Positions 24,201 to 39,200 of a stretch of 64,000 nucleotides of DNA are shown here, piece by piece. This DNA comes from Centropus unirufus (Eukaryota > Chordata > Aves > Cuculiformes > Centropidae). The translations under genes were made by a program, and so were the position numbers. The stretch lies in contig VYZI01000002.1 of assembly GCA_013397695.1 (NCBI GenBank), forward strand, positions 7,613,486 to 7,677,485. The letters run 5' to 3'. The notes under the pieces are model-generated. The model ran no database searches, was not told where the DNA came from, and saw only the letters and a list, made by a program, of their open reading frames with translations. Every line of letters begins with the position of its first letter. Positions within the stretch are counted from its first letter, which is position 1.

Positions 24201-27200
24201 GAAGAATAATAGATAATCTTAAAGGGGCTCTCTAGCACAGCACAAAAAAAAAATCCAGAAAAATGTTTCTGTTTATCTGGCAGGGATAAGTCTGTTCAGA
24301 GTATTTATCTTCTCCCCACAGAAATAGAAGGCATTTCAGATAATGCCAACATCTATTAAGAAAAATAAAAAGCTATTGAAATTCAAGAGCCAGCAAAATG
24401 TCTTCTAAATAAATAAATTTATACTTACAGTAGAATAAACTTGAGCTCCATTTGCAAGACGAAACATAGCAATTTTCTGTAAACACTGTACAATTCTAGT
24501 GCAAGCTTTGGCTTCCCTTTGTGCCATCCACAGAACACGTTCATCAGCTAACATGATGTTACTTGCTATGTCCACCATCACATCACCAAGCTAACAGGGA
24601 AGAGAAATAAAACTATTTTGTATCTTTGAAAGCTTTCATCAAGTAGGATCATTATCAGACAATACAAAGAAACTTGTCAGCACAAAAAGCAAAAGGAAAT
24701 TGGTTGTTTCTATCTCAATCATTACTTGTCAAGAAAATATACTGAAGTCCTTTGACATGTATATTTATTTCCATTCAAGAGAAATACTATGTCAGTGTAA
24801 TTTGGTCGTTGACATTACACTTTAAAAACAAAAACATAATGCAGCTATTTCATTAAAAGCAAAGTGTAATACTCAATGTTTTACTGTATTATTTAAAAAG
24901 GACTGTTTAAAATCAACTTCAACCCTAAAATAAATAAAAATAGAATAAACTATATCAGCAATGATACAGTTCGCATATTTGGGGAAAATAATAAGGAAAG
25001 AGTAATACAAGCAAAAAATTAGCACACCACTCTTCCATTTTTCTTCCTTCTGGTACGCTTCCTTTTTCTTTGATCCTTTGCTTGCTCACCATGGTTTTGC
25101 ATGAACTGTTTTTGGTAACAGTTGGGAGAGGCATCGCATACCCATAGATATCAGAGCTGCTTTCAAATCACCAATTACAATGTTACAACAGCATTTAAGA
25201 AACGGTGACAATACTGGACCAGAAGTGAAGGTACACACATTTCCTAGTTGAAATGAGCGAAATGCAACTCTCAACGCCTAAATTTAGAGACATGGTGGGG
25301 AAGACATCTCTACTGTCCAGGCTTCCCCATCTCTTCCAAGAGTATTACTAACAAGGAAAGAACACAGTAGTTTGTTGTTCTTTTCTTAAATCTTTAAAAA
25401 TAAAGCCAAGAAAGGGAATATAATAATATTTACTTAAGAACTCTCTCTCTCTTAGGGACAGAAGGTACAATCAGAAAAGATTCTTAACATCTAACACAGA
25501 GCCTAAGGCAGTATTTGCAGGCTGTTGCTCTTTTCATCACATCCTCAAGAACAAATGGAAATTTAATTGAAGATGACTTATTACTACTTGAAAACTAGTA
25601 ATGTGTCTTACACATCAACAAGTGGTAGTTTTATAAGAAATTATCAGTATTAAGATCCTTAAGTGACAGGACTCAAGTTGCTTTGTGTTTCATACTTTCA
25701 GAAAATATTACATATTATTCTTTTCCCTGTTTATCAAGGTACACAAAAGGTTTTCTAACTGCATTTTAACACAACAATCCAAGAACTTTCTGAATGTTTG
25801 TCTTCAGTTTGTTTCTTGGCACAAAATATTATTGAATGAAGCTCTTTGTATTTTATGGTATTTATTTTTCAGAATAGCCACTGCAACACAAACTAAACAC
25901 TGACAATAAGATGGTATAAGTTAATACAGTGTCAAGAAAGACTTTGTAGAGTAATAGACTAATCAGAAATAACTGTCTTATTAATAGCTACTAAAGAATA
26001 TTAAATGGATTTGCACTCATGTTCCTTGAGTATATCAGCAAATCGATGACTGACTCCAAATCAAACCAATTACAATAAAAAAATACATCACCTAACACCC
26101 AAACTACCTATAAATTTAACATATTTCTTCACATCATCTATTACTTTCAAACATGGCAAAGTAATGCCAGATTATGTCAGTCTACAAACAATAAATCACA
26201 GCTGAGAAGAAAATTCCTATAATGTAATAAATCATGTAGAAATTCAAAACATGTTTCTATTTTTGGCTGGGCACAAAATAATCTATTCAACCAACTGCTT
26301 ATATAATTCCAAAATTCACTCAAAAAAACCCAACAAAAAACCCAAGCTATGATTGCAAGAAGGAGATTTAGCCTCAAAATTCTCCAAGGAGTGTTGCAAA
26401 GAATTTACAACCAGTACTTATGGTTTGCTGAGGGTGGATGGAGAAATTTGGCGCTTTTTTTGCACATCTTTAAAATTGAGCCATTGTGGTCTCCAACTTC
26501 CCAACATGCACTGTACAGTGAGATTAATATAACCTCTGTTCAGCAGTGAAACAGAGAGTTCCTACCCACTGGTGGGACTATTCAACCACTCACATTTTTC
26601 TCCCCAACATGAGCGTTCTCTAAGATTCTATTTTAACATCTTACATCCTGCAAGATATAGGAATACTGAAAACCTTAGAGATACAGCTCAATACTGAACA
26701 AAGACAGGCTACCATGTTGGGAGGGGAGAAGATAAGTCTTGTTTTATTCATTATTGAGAGGATCTCTGAGGCTTTCATTATTTGTATTTTTAGATAAGAA
26801 TATATAAATGAAAACCTGTGTGACCCACTCCATATTAAATAAAAACAGACTTACTGTACCTATCTCCCTGCTCCAGTGCTGACCAGAGGTGTTACTCACA
26901 TTACAGGTCCAGTGAATGCTGGATGATCTCAGCGCGAATGCAAAGTCTGTGACCATGGGTCAGCAACTTCAGGGACCTACTAAACAAACAAAAACATGGA
27001 AGAGAATCTGATAATCCACTAACTCAGCGCCTGCATCTAACGTTGAGAAGGTTTCACTGCTCAGAATACTTAAGGACAAACACTTTGATTAAGTGATGGC
27101 AAATTATCCAGTTACCTCTTTATATTTTTCAGCAAATCTTCCAAATTTTTCTATCATTTCAGCCACAAAAATAACATCCATCTTATCAGAAAAATTTGCT

Positions 27201-30200
27201 GCTTCCACAGTGTAAGCCAAGAGCTGTCTTGCTGTTGCTACTGCATTGGTAAGGTTCAGTGGCATCTACATAGAGAACATAAGCATTTCAAAGTGTAAGT
27301 TAAGTACAAGTTGGAGGCAACACTTCAGCAATCAATAAACAAACATTTTCCCCAAGGGGATAGCAAACCTCACAAGGACCAGTGTTTTAAGTAGCTAGGG
27401 ACTACCACCTTCAGTGTTAGCAAAAATATTTCCTACAAGAAAGAACCAGCATTTGGCTGCCCAGCATTTGTACTTGTAGCCAGAAACTGAATCTTGTCCT
27501 CTTGTCCTAGAGGGGAGAGAGATGTTGCACCAAGGAGCCACAAAAAAAAAAAAAAACAAAAAAAACCCAACACTGTTAAATGCTTATTTTCCTTTTCACC
27601 AGGGTCTATGTGTGGTAACACAAAGCTCAAAAAATATGGCATTTTATTGCAAGAGAAGCCAAAGCAAATTCAAACACAAAAGTGAATGTTATAGCAGTTA
27701 TAACTCTAATTACAGAAAGCATTTGGAATGGAACATACAAAAAAAACAACATAGATCCTTTTGACAAAGCTCATGATTTCATTCCTGGAAAATTCTTTGC
27801 TACATAGTATGCAGCAACAACATGCTCAAGCTAGCAGGGACCAAAAAATGGGAAATTTCATCTAATACAGTGGAAAGCTGTACAAGTGTTACCAGTTCAT
27901 GTTCAGATGCTGTTTATCTATGATAATCCAAACTAGAGATGTCCCATCTCTCTCTTTTTGGTGTACAGAGGTCCAGTTTGCATTACTGAATTTGCTGTGT
28001 GCCACATAAGCACAACTACACGTATGTCCCTGCTGGTCTTAGCACTGGTACATAGATTTGAATGCAATTAATTGAAGATTACTGACACTCATGTGTTTGA
28101 AGTATAAATTCAGTTCAAAGTGTCAAATTTTAAATTCGGATATTCTGTATAATTTCCTTGAACTTTTAATTAAAATATGAATTTCTTTTCATCTAAAACT
28201 ACATGTGTATGATACACAAATAACAGTGAAGTATAAATGTTCTTGTACAAATATTATAAAAGTTTCACTCCATTTTAAACCAAGACCGCTATTTAATTTA
28301 AATTACTTGGCAAAGTTCTAACGTTCAAAATAGCTCAACATTTGTATGCAAAGGCTACAGAGATGCTTAGAATATTATTTCATTTAATACTACTTTGAGA
28401 CAATAAAGTTCAAACTTGAGACTGCTAAAATTCCAAACCTACTATATTTAAAGTGAGGAAGACTCTCATGGTTGAAAGGAAATCCCAAACACAAAACATG
28501 CTACTTCTAAAAATAAATACGTTTGAAACCTCTACTTCAGGGTAGCATTCAGTACTCCTGTTTGTATGTATTTTCAACCAGGTAGTAGGAAGCTATCTGC
28601 TTTACACACAGAAATTATACTTCTGCTTTTCTGAAAACAAATCTGACCTGCACATTTTCAACATTTGAACACAAGGTTAGCAACATTCTTCCACAATCTG
28701 ATAAAAGTTGGCTAACCAGAAGCAGTGACAACAGCCTGAATTCATCCAGACTTTTGAGCAGTTGCAACTTTAAAGCTGGGAAGACATATGCAGGAGTAGC
28801 ACTGAGCCCTTATAGGGCTACTGATCTAAGAGTACACAGTGGAAAACACCAAATTTAAATCAGAGGTTCAAGACCTTATGGGATATCTTATAATGGAGTG
28901 CCTATGCATATATGGCAAGGTACATCACTGCAGAGAAGGGTTTGTCAAGGTGTGTATTAACCAGAGATAAGCCTGAAAGTTCGGTTTCTGGAATTGAAAA
29001 ATTTTGTTTCATAGTCACATTTAAAATAGAGAATACTCTCCTGTATCCTGGTGTGCACCAGCAGAGTAAAGAATACTCATTACTTCCAGTAATTAACTCT
29101 CATCAGCCACACTGAGTCTATTAAAAGGTTTACAGCAACAGAGGCAGAGCAGAGTTTGACTGCTCTTTATTATGATAATGAAAATAACTGTTCTCCATTA
29201 CAACTTCAGCCTGTTTTGTTTCTTTATAGCATGTGGCATGTGGGCAGGACAGGGCATCCAGACGACAAAAAACAATCCTAAGTGCAATTCTCCTATGCTT
29301 TACACAAGTACGCCAAAGAATACAATTTTCCTTGCACTTTCAGTCTAGGGGCACTCAAAACAGATATTAAACCAAACTCCTAACACAGACTGGCAAGTTT
29401 AGAATTGTACTCAGAGGCATTGGTTCATTATAAATCATTTAGACCAGCAGTGCTACCAGCTTAAAATGAATGGATCAATAGATTTCTGAGTTTTGATTTT
29501 CATTAAAGAATTTAACTTAATAGAAATGCACAAATTACCTGATTGAACATATAAAGAACTCTAGTCACATCATTTGCATATTGGCACCTGGAGTAGTCCT
29601 CTTCTGCCCAGTACCCTCCCCTGTCACATCTGCGCCAGGCTCTTCTCTCATCTTGTGAGTTGCCAGGATATATCCCACTGCCAGCAGAATAACGCGTACA
29701 CAGCAGGTATGCTGTGATGCCTGCCAAGGTTCTAGGCCACCTGGGGAGTCACAAATAAAAAAAGTTAGACAAATATACATGACAAGTAAATAAAAGGATT
29801 AAGCACTACAATATGAAATAAAGTGACACTCAAAACTAAGCATCTCTAAACTATTTAGAGGGCCACCTTGGCTCATCTTCGGTATTTTCAAGCTGTTCAT
29901 ATTTGTGTACTATTAACAGAATGAGTTCTAATGCTAGGATGCTTTTATTGAATTCTTTCATGAGGTTGCAGGTGGAGAAAGAGGTGGTTATTAAAAAGAC
30001 TTAGTTTACGATTTTTAATAAAAAAAACCCTTGCCTCCTTAACAAAAAGTTCCACATTAACACTATGAAACACAGTTAAACACACAGTAGCAACCCCAGC
30101 AAGCTTTCCACTCATCCTGTTCAAGTGCATCAGTGGAACTTTCTAATGACTGCATGCATATCTATACTGAACTGCAGATATGAACAGACTACATTTACAG

Positions 30201-33200
30201 TAACTAAGAAACAGTAGCAGTAGTGCAATCAGTTTGACAGGTTTTTTAACCAAACATAATACTACACAGAAATTGAAAGGGAAAAGGAAATATTTATAAT
30301 GTTAAGGAAGTACAGAAAATAGTTCCTTTCACTTCAGAGTATGTGGAACTAAGCACTTTTTGGTAAATTTAGGAAAACGTCTGACATTGTCTTAAGTTTC
30401 TCCTCTGTACTTTTACTGCATTCATCTGTATAAACAGAGATAAAAATAAAATAAATTCAGAAAAGTAAACTGCAATACACCTTTAGCGCACCAATTCACA
30501 AAATCAGAACTGAAGGAAATGTATAGAAATGATGCCTGAATTAAACTGCAATGCTGAAAAAAGAGGATAGGGACAAGCAATGCCAGCCATTGAGCCTGCC
30601 CCTGCTTCCAGACCTCTCCCTGTTAAAATATGCTTTAGAAGTATTTTAGCATTCAGAATACTAATACTTCAATTTAAGTAGTTTAATTAAATCCAGGAAT
30701 TATATATAGGTATTTCACAGACTGTAAATTAATTCAAAGAATAGGCATAAATTCTGCAAAAGTAACCTGAAATATTACAAAAGCCAGCAGAAAGAACAAA
30801 AATTTTCTTTAGAAACATCACCATGTCCTTTGTGAATAACTTCAGGCTCAGTAGTGACCCCATAGCAAAACTACTTGCACCACTAGCTAACAAAAACATC
30901 ACACTGGGTCATATCTGACTGTGATCATGGACAGAGCAAGCTGGGGATCTGCTAGAGAGGGAGGAATGGATAAGGAGATATAATGAATGTAAACTTATCT
31001 AAGCCTCTGAAGCTTCTATATGGACAAATTAAAAATAAAGTCTGGTCAACACAGACTGAGGAAAAACAAGTACAAAGGTGAGTTACTTCCATGCTCCCAC
31101 TTCGTACAGCTACATAATGAGTCTTCATAGAAGGAAGCCAAAAGGAAAACAGGCAGATGAGGACAACTCATAAATCAGCTGGCACAGCTGTTAGAAGACA
31201 CATAGGCCTGCAAATAGCTCGCATAACACACCCAAACCTCAGCTTCCAGAATGCAGTGTCAGGTTTCCAGAAACGCTGACAATTGGAGTGCCAAAACATG
31301 ATTTAAATAATAATTTTATCAAGACTGGCATTTTTTTATTTCTACATAAAAGATGACACCTTGAAAGGGATACGCGCTTCTGTCTTTACAGAATTTTCTA
31401 GAAGCTGCGTTCTTCCGAAGCATTTTAAGTTAAAGTGTAGTCAACTCAGTTTTGACTGCATGTATTGCCTTACAGACTGAGTGCCACATGGCCTTCGGAA
31501 AATTTAAATTCTGCAGTCCAGACAGAAGTGGTATGACAGTCTCCAAGACAAATATTTTGACTGAAATGTGGCATGCGCCATTCCTTTCCACACTATTCAC
31601 ATCCAGTTTTAAAGAAGTAGAAAAACCACAGTGAAACACTGAGACTCATATGAAAAACTAAAATTTTCAGGAGAGCTTTAATTACTACCAGAGAATCACA
31701 GAACGGTTTGGGTTGGAAGAGCCCTGCATGGGCAGGAACACCTTCCACTAGACCAGGCTGCTCAAGGACCCATCCAGTCTAGTCATTAAGACTTCCAGGG
31801 AGATGGCAGCCATAACTTCCCTGGGCAACCTGTGCCAGTGCCACACCAACCTCATAGTGAGGATTTCTTCCTAATGCCCAGTCTAAATCTTCCCCCCTCC
31901 AGTTTATAGCCATTCTCCCCCATCCTATCACTAAATGCCCTTGTAAGAAGGCCCTCCCCAGCTTCCCTGTAGGCCCCCTTCAGGTACTGGAAGGCTGCCA
32001 TAAGGTCTCCAGCCCTCTGATCATCTTTGTAGCCCTCTCTGGACCCATTCCAATAGTTCCATATCCCTGTTATGTTGATGATTCCAGAACTGGACACTTG
32101 TTTTTAAACAAGTATAATTTCTAAGCTATAAATATCTTCTGGAACTTCTGTAGCCACCTAATGGGAAAAAGTGAGATTTTCGATTTTTAATATTATTTGC
32201 AAGATTATTAGGTTATCTCAAGTTTATTTGCCTTCTCTCCACTTGCCCTTTATCCTTGTCTCTCCTTTTGTTACTGACCCTTTATTCGTATTGCATTTAC
32301 TTTTCACTCATCTCCCTACACACCATTTTATCACCTTTTTATTTCAGAAGCATACTAGCAACGCCAGGCTGTCACACAGTGTGTGCAACCTTTATAAAAG
32401 CTGGACATCTACAAAAACATTTTATCAAAAAAAATAATATATTATTCATGTAATGATTAGAAAGCTTTCCACTAAACCGCACATAAAGGGTGAGCACTTT
32501 AAAACTCCTAGCTTTCTACCATAATTTCACACATAAAAAAATCAACAAAAAGGCAATGTCACTAAGAAAAGCACTTTGTGGGAAGTGTCCCTTTATCTTA
32601 TTTCCTCTCCCATTCATAATACTCCTTGTGCTGGTAAAAGTTTCTTTACAGCGCAGTGCTGAATGAGATACAGGAACTGATTCTAGCTGTAACTATGCTT
32701 GTTTCCTATTTTTGCTAAGTGAATGTTATCCTGGGTCATGAATTGTTTCCTCCCAAAACCTGTGTGAGAGGAGCTGGTGAGGCACTCTCCACTTTCATCT
32801 CTCCAATGACATCTCTCCAATGGCAACTAATGACATGAAATTCTCATCATGCAGACAAACGCTATTCAATTTTGGCAGGGTTCATAATTTCTTGTGAGGC
32901 TAAGCTTGAGTATCTTTCACAGTTTACCCAACTGCTAGGAGAAGGGCAAATTTGGACTTTATCAACACTCATTGCATCACTGTTTATAATTAGGTGCTCA
33001 GAATTTACCACATATGCATGAGAGTAGACAGCTGTGAGGGAAAAGATGGTTCATTTACATTTAAGTACTCTAATTTCATTTCAGGAAAAAAAAAAAAGCC
33101 AGACCATAAGATTACAAAAGAACCTTTTGCTTCATGCATATTAACTCTGTTTGGAAAGCGTTCATGTCTTTAAACCAACAATTACTTGCAGTTACAATGA

Positions 33201-36200
33201 GTTTTTATAACAATTTCAGTAGCTTACAGGTAGTCTATTTTTTTTTTCTTATTACATCTTAGTAATTCTCTAAATTCAGCATGACAATTACAGTTCTAAG
33301 ATTAGTTACTCCTAGTGAGTAACAGTTTTCAAAAGAATAATTCTTATATTGAAGAAAAAAAAAAGTCTATCAGCTACTAGCATAAAATTATTCCAAACAC
33401 ATCAGCTGAAGGACTTACTGAAGCAGAAGCATTAGGTTACATTTCAACATTCCAACTATTTTCAGTTTAATTATGGATTGTAGCATATTCAGGGATATTA
33501 TATGAGTAAAAATTCAGATAGTATCTAAATTAAAGATAACAGTCCAGGATGAAGACAGTTTTTGCCTTATCTATATAAACGTATGCTACACTACTATTAC
33601 TGAGCCAAAGACACTGAAGACAAACATCTTCCTTTGCTAAGCTTTGCTATCCCATCTCTGGAGGGATAAAAATCTAGATGCCAGTTTTGAAACAGCTTCC
33701 AAGCTGAAATGACTAACCAGTTCCAACTAAAAAAAAAAATCTATAAAATCAAATTCACCTAGGATCATTTAGAGCCATCTGCTCAGAACCATTTCCTCAC
33801 TAGTCAAAGCCTTATTTCCATATGGTCTCAAAGGTGAAAAATTACTCTTTATTATTACTCTTCCTAAACAACAAATGGAAGTTTGTTATAGTAAACCCAG
33901 ATATAAAGAACTTTTGATAAGCAGGACGTTTTCTGAAACCCTATATCTTTCTACTGAATTCCAGAGGGGGTAAATCCTATTACACTGAACAGTCATTGAA
34001 AAGCACAGGTTAATTTAACAGAAAACACTTTGAAATAAGCCTTTACCATCTGTTTTCACCTCTAATGGCAAATCAAAGAACAGTTCACACTTATATCAAT
34101 AAAAAAATGCATAAGTGATTTAAATAGAAACATTCTTTGATGAATACAGCATGCATCTGTTTGACTTCTTCACCTTTTACCTTAAGCAGAAAGTTCCCAT
34201 TTTCTAGGGTAAAGCTCATCCCTGCAGTTGAAGCCACTGCGGTAAAAAGGTGGAGGACATGCACAAAATTTTTTATAGAAATAATTTGTTACAATGTGAA
34301 AATGAAGCTCATCACTAGTTCCAAATTGACTCTGTGCAGCAAGTGATCTTGCCCCTACTTCCCTTACTAATTTCCTCATATTCAGACATCAGCTACCTTT
34401 CTGATATGAACTCAGAAGAAATACTCTCAGCCAGGGTTTCACCAGAATTTTTGCAACACCTGAAGGTGGCCTTCTGGACTTAAAAGGTTGTCCTCTGGCC
34501 CCCCCAAAAAACTATATGCCAGCAACATGCTTTAACTTGCTTTTCATTTCTTAAAAGACTTATGATCTTAAATTAGCTGTACAGAAAGAAGACAACATTA
34601 AAGAACTCTAAAGTACACAGGGAAAGAAAGAAAAGTTAATAAATGTAAACAAAAGATTAAACAGCAGATCAGCATAGCCAAGCAGTATAAGAAAAGTGAA
34701 AATAAATGAGTGGGTAAAAGCAGTTATTACAACATTAAGAAACCCTACAAACTGCAGTGAAAACATATACCATGACATACACTAATGCTCAACAGGAGCT
34801 ACTGCAGGGAGGTACAACACAGGAGTTACAAAAAGAATTACCTTACACAAAGAGAATCTATACAGAAGCTACCTGTTACAGCTGGCACCTCCAGAAGTAA
34901 CATGTTGTTAGAGTGACCAGCAGCAGAAAGATCAGAAAAGGGAAAACAGGTGAAGAAGTAAGAACAAAAGATAGAACAAGTTTGCAATATCCTACAAAAC
35001 GGAACAAAGCTTCCATTCCACTCCCAAAAAATCATTAAAAGGAAGCACCATATTACTTTAATAGTCAAGAGGGAAAACCCTCTCTGTATTACATGTTTCT
35101 TACATAGTGATTTTGTCATACATGCACAGGACGGTTTTAAATATAGAATGATATTATGGTGGAATGCCCCCTCCAGACTAACTTAAAGATTACCTACGAA
35201 TTTTTATCTATTCCAATAATTTCAATTATATATTTCAAATATAGTTTACTTTTTTGTCTTTACCAAAGCTGCGAGGTAACAGGCTCAAAATTTAACATCT
35301 CACAGTGTGGTTGTGTGCACTTCTTTCAACATATATGAATTAAAACAGTTAAGAATCTATTACACACCATTTACAAATGAACATCCACATTTATGCTTTC
35401 AAAGCATAATACCATAGTCAAAGTTAAATGGATTTTTTTTATCAAAAACACAACTTGATGTCACCAACCTGAAGTCCCCTTTATTGTTCACAACTCTCTC
35501 TGGAGGACAGTACTGAGCAGAGCTTTCTAACACCACAATGTCTACTGTCCTCGTGTTATTCCCACGTCTGGTTTGCACGTGGCAGCCCCAGTTTCCTGTG
35601 GAGCCAGCCTGAATGTTTGAGATTGTTAGTGCACTGGGAAGACAAAATGAAAAAATAAAAGCCAACAATATTGCAATAAAACTCATATAAGCTTTTACCA
35701 AAACTTGAATAAAGTTCAGAACAACAATGGAAGAAACAACCAATTACACAAAACCCTGTGATCTTACAAAGTCAGAGCAATCGATGAATCAATGCGCTGT
35801 AACTAGCAGAGAAATATTTAGTATTCCTCTAGTTCTCAAAACAGCCACGGGAAGAGTTCTCCGACTTCAGAAAGAAGAGGTCAGAAATCCAAATTCCTGA
35901 AGTCTTCTCCCAGCTCTTCAACAAAATTTTCATAGTTGCTGATCCACAAATGCCAAACTAATATAACTTCCCAAACACATGACTTGTGTTGAAGTTAGAA
36001 GGCCTAATTTACTAATACCATTACTGGTTATGTAACCACTCCACAGATGCTGAATGAATAAAAAAATCTGCTGCAGGCAGAATAAGTTATACATACAGAT
36101 CTCTGCTGGAGAACTTCAATATTAGTAACCATGCTGTGCTCAAGAGGAAGAGGAAATAATCAATGAGGACTTATGCCTTGCCTTCTTAATTTTAACATTC

Positions 36201-39200
36201 CAAGAGAACAAATGTATGCTACCACAAACATATTTAACATGAACTGCATTGGGTGATACTTGGAGATAATTAAAACTCAACTACAAAAGTCCTCGACAGC
36301 CTGTTCTAGATATTCCTGTTTTAAGAAGCTGAATTTGAAAAATCGAATCTCTAGACTACTCTCAAACCTGGTAGTTAACAACAGCGACCAAACACAGGTA
36401 ATTTAAGAGATATGTTAAGTTACAGACTACTTCCCTACATAGGAAGTTTCTGTTTACAGATGCTCACTCAGCAAAAATATGCGGGAGTCTTTCTGGTTAG
36501 GGAAATAGTCACTAAATCAGAGCAGACAATAAGGAGAGGGAAATGTAATTTTCTCTTTATGGATTCACCTTGCAATCAGTGAGCAGTTATGAATCATGTT
36601 TTTTTCAACAAAAATACCCTGGGACTCATCAGTTTCCACTATCTTTCCATCCTGGTACCACAAGACTTGCATGTCTTGATCAATATAGGAAGCCATACAT
36701 TGGAAGGGTAGACTATCTCCTTCAAAGACAACCTGGCGGTGCGATGGAGTCATATAGAAAGATGGTAATTCAAGTGGTGGTTCTAGAATTCAAGAAACAA
36801 AAGCACAATTAATAGCAAGAACTGGTTATATGCCTAATTTTCAAAAGAGAAAAATGCAGAGCATCAATTATTGCTACAACCACCTTGAAGGCTACATCTT
36901 GCAAGATTCATATAAAAACATTTGATGCTTTATATATTGGAAAGAAATACAGATTTCTCACCATATTCTTCAAAATGTGTATTCCTTTAATATATACATT
37001 TAAAAAAAATCTTTTGCTATTCCACATAGACTTGAACAAAATACATTTATGTATTTTTTTCATCACAATTTCTCACTATTAATATCTCAAAAATCACAAA
37101 TACTTGCATTTTACTGCTTTGACAGAGCAATTCTAATATAACATAAGTTAAGCAAGTTGGTCATGGTTTCATCACAACAGAAAGGCACATCAGCCACAGA
37201 GCCACTATGTAGGAAAGTAAATGATCTTCATTTTATGACTTAACTTCAAAAATTTGGGCTTCAAATGATTTGCATATCTGAAGTCAGACAGCTAGACTTA
37301 GGAAAAACATTATCAGTTTCTGATTCCTCTTGTGAAGTTTTGGTAAAAATCCCTGAAAAACATGGATTAGCAGGGGAAGGTAATTTACCTTCATAGTGCT
37401 ACTCATCCTTAGTTTCTACAGACTAACATTCACAAATTTCACACAGTGACAGAACGGTCATGGCTGGAAGGGACAGTCCATGGTCAGAGCAGGTTCACCT
37501 TCAGCAGGTTGCACAAGAATGTATCCAGGGGGGTTTTGAATATCCCGGGAGATTCCACAACCTCTCTGAGCAGCCTGCTCCAGTGCTCTGCCACCATCAC
37601 AGTTAAAGAGGTTTTTCCTCATTTTCAAGTGGGACTTTCTGTGTTCCCGTATGTACCCATTGCCTCTTGTCCTGTCCACTAGGTACCACCAAGAAGAGTC
37701 TGGCTCCACGCATTTGACAGTCCCCCTTCACAGATTTATAAGCATGCATAAGGTTCCCCTTAAGTCTCCTCTTTTCCAGGCCAAACAGACCCAGATGTAG
37801 CCTCACTGAAGTAGAGAGTGAGGATAAACATTAGCCTTCTTGGCCACAAGGGCACATCGCAGGTTCATTGTCAACTTGTCTACCAGGACTGCCAGGCCTT
37901 TCTCTGCAGAGCTGCTTCCCAGCAGGTCAACCCCTGAATTTGTACTGGTGCAGGGGGTTATTCCTTCCCAGCTACAGAAACATGCACTTCCCTTTGTTGA
38001 AGTTCATTACGTTTCTTTCCACCCAACTCACCAGCCGGTCCAGGTCTTGCTGAACAGCAGGACATGCTTCTGGTGCAACAGCCTCTACTCCCAGTTTTGT
38101 ATCATATTTATTATTAAAAAAAAATACACAATACTGAATCATGACTAAAAATTAGCTTTTGAAAAAGAATTACTATTAGCGCTACAATATGAGTGTTGAA
38201 TTTCAGGTAACCAAAACAGGCAAAAACCACTCTGCTCGCTAATATTAACAGAATAAGAAATGTGTTAGAAAGTAAGTTTCAGTTGTTAGGAGTGCTCACC
38301 ACAGGTCAGAAGCTCTTCCTTTACACCAGTCACTGTCTGTGACTGAAGTGACTTGGGATACGCACATTTAGTTTCACGCACAGTGATATTTCTTTCTTTT
38401 AACCACTGATGCATCCACAGTATGTTGCAATCGCAAAGAAGATAATCAGTCTGGAATTCTCTGCAATACAAAACCATTACCCACAGTGACAAAATGCAAC
38501 ACTCAAAGGTCTGAAGGTTTGCCATCAACAGCTGTACAATGCCTCTCAGTGAGACACACAGACAACAAGCAGTCAAACCCCAGAACACAGTGCAGTTGCC
38601 CACCACTATTGGATGATGCTCTAATCCTCTGCAAGTGTGGCCTCAGGACAAAAGTACACACTCCTCAAGAACAGGAATCCTGCCCATAAACATGAGGAAC
38701 ATTTACCGCCTGCATACGAAAAAAGTTTCTAGCAATTTCTTTCATGGAGGGATTTTATCTTATTCAAGTGAGAAATTACAAGGAGTTGCTCAAATATGCA
38801 TCCCCATAACTGAAGAACATACTTCCTTGCTTCATGTAAGCAATCAAATGTTTTAACAGTAAAAACAAAAAAAAAATAGCCTCTCCTCTGTTTCTGTTTC
38901 TCCATTTCTCTTGTCAGAACCACTATTCATCCAATTTTAATGATAGTTTTATTCTACCTTATATGAAAATCCTAAGGCTTTTCATTGATTCAAGTCTTTT
39001 CTTTATAATTTAATACTTTCTACTAAAAAGACATCAAAACCCCCATAGCTGGCTGTTGTAGTCAGCTGAATTAAAAGAGAATATAAATATTTTATCTGTT
39101 TAGAAACCATTAAAAATGTACCAAAACACGCTGCTGTGACTACTGTTTTTTACCTCTAGTGAAAACACTTTTTTTGCAAGTGTCTAGAGGATAACACAGC

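Larger units (their letters stand above)
22725..24428 (-). other. ADGRA3 introns 13, 12 and 11 region
   Basis: Three short introns (163, 848 and 275 bases) lie between exons 14, 13, 12 and 11. Intron 12 contains an 18-base tandem duplication. Nothing else is recognised. Confidence 0.75.
29741..35468 (-). other. ADGRA3 intron 8
   Basis: A 5.7 kb intron between the HormR and Ig exons. It carries a CR1 fragment at about 31691-32093 and a small tandem duplication at 32796-32823. The remainder is unassigned AT-rich sequence. Confidence 0.8.

Noticed and set aside
27540..27567. A-rich tract as the tail of a processed pseudogene
   Set aside because: No coding similarity flanks it on either side and no target duplication is evident.
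31852..32097. An 81-codon minus-strand ORF
   Set aside because: Lies inside the CR1 3' region, which is not coding in the intact element.
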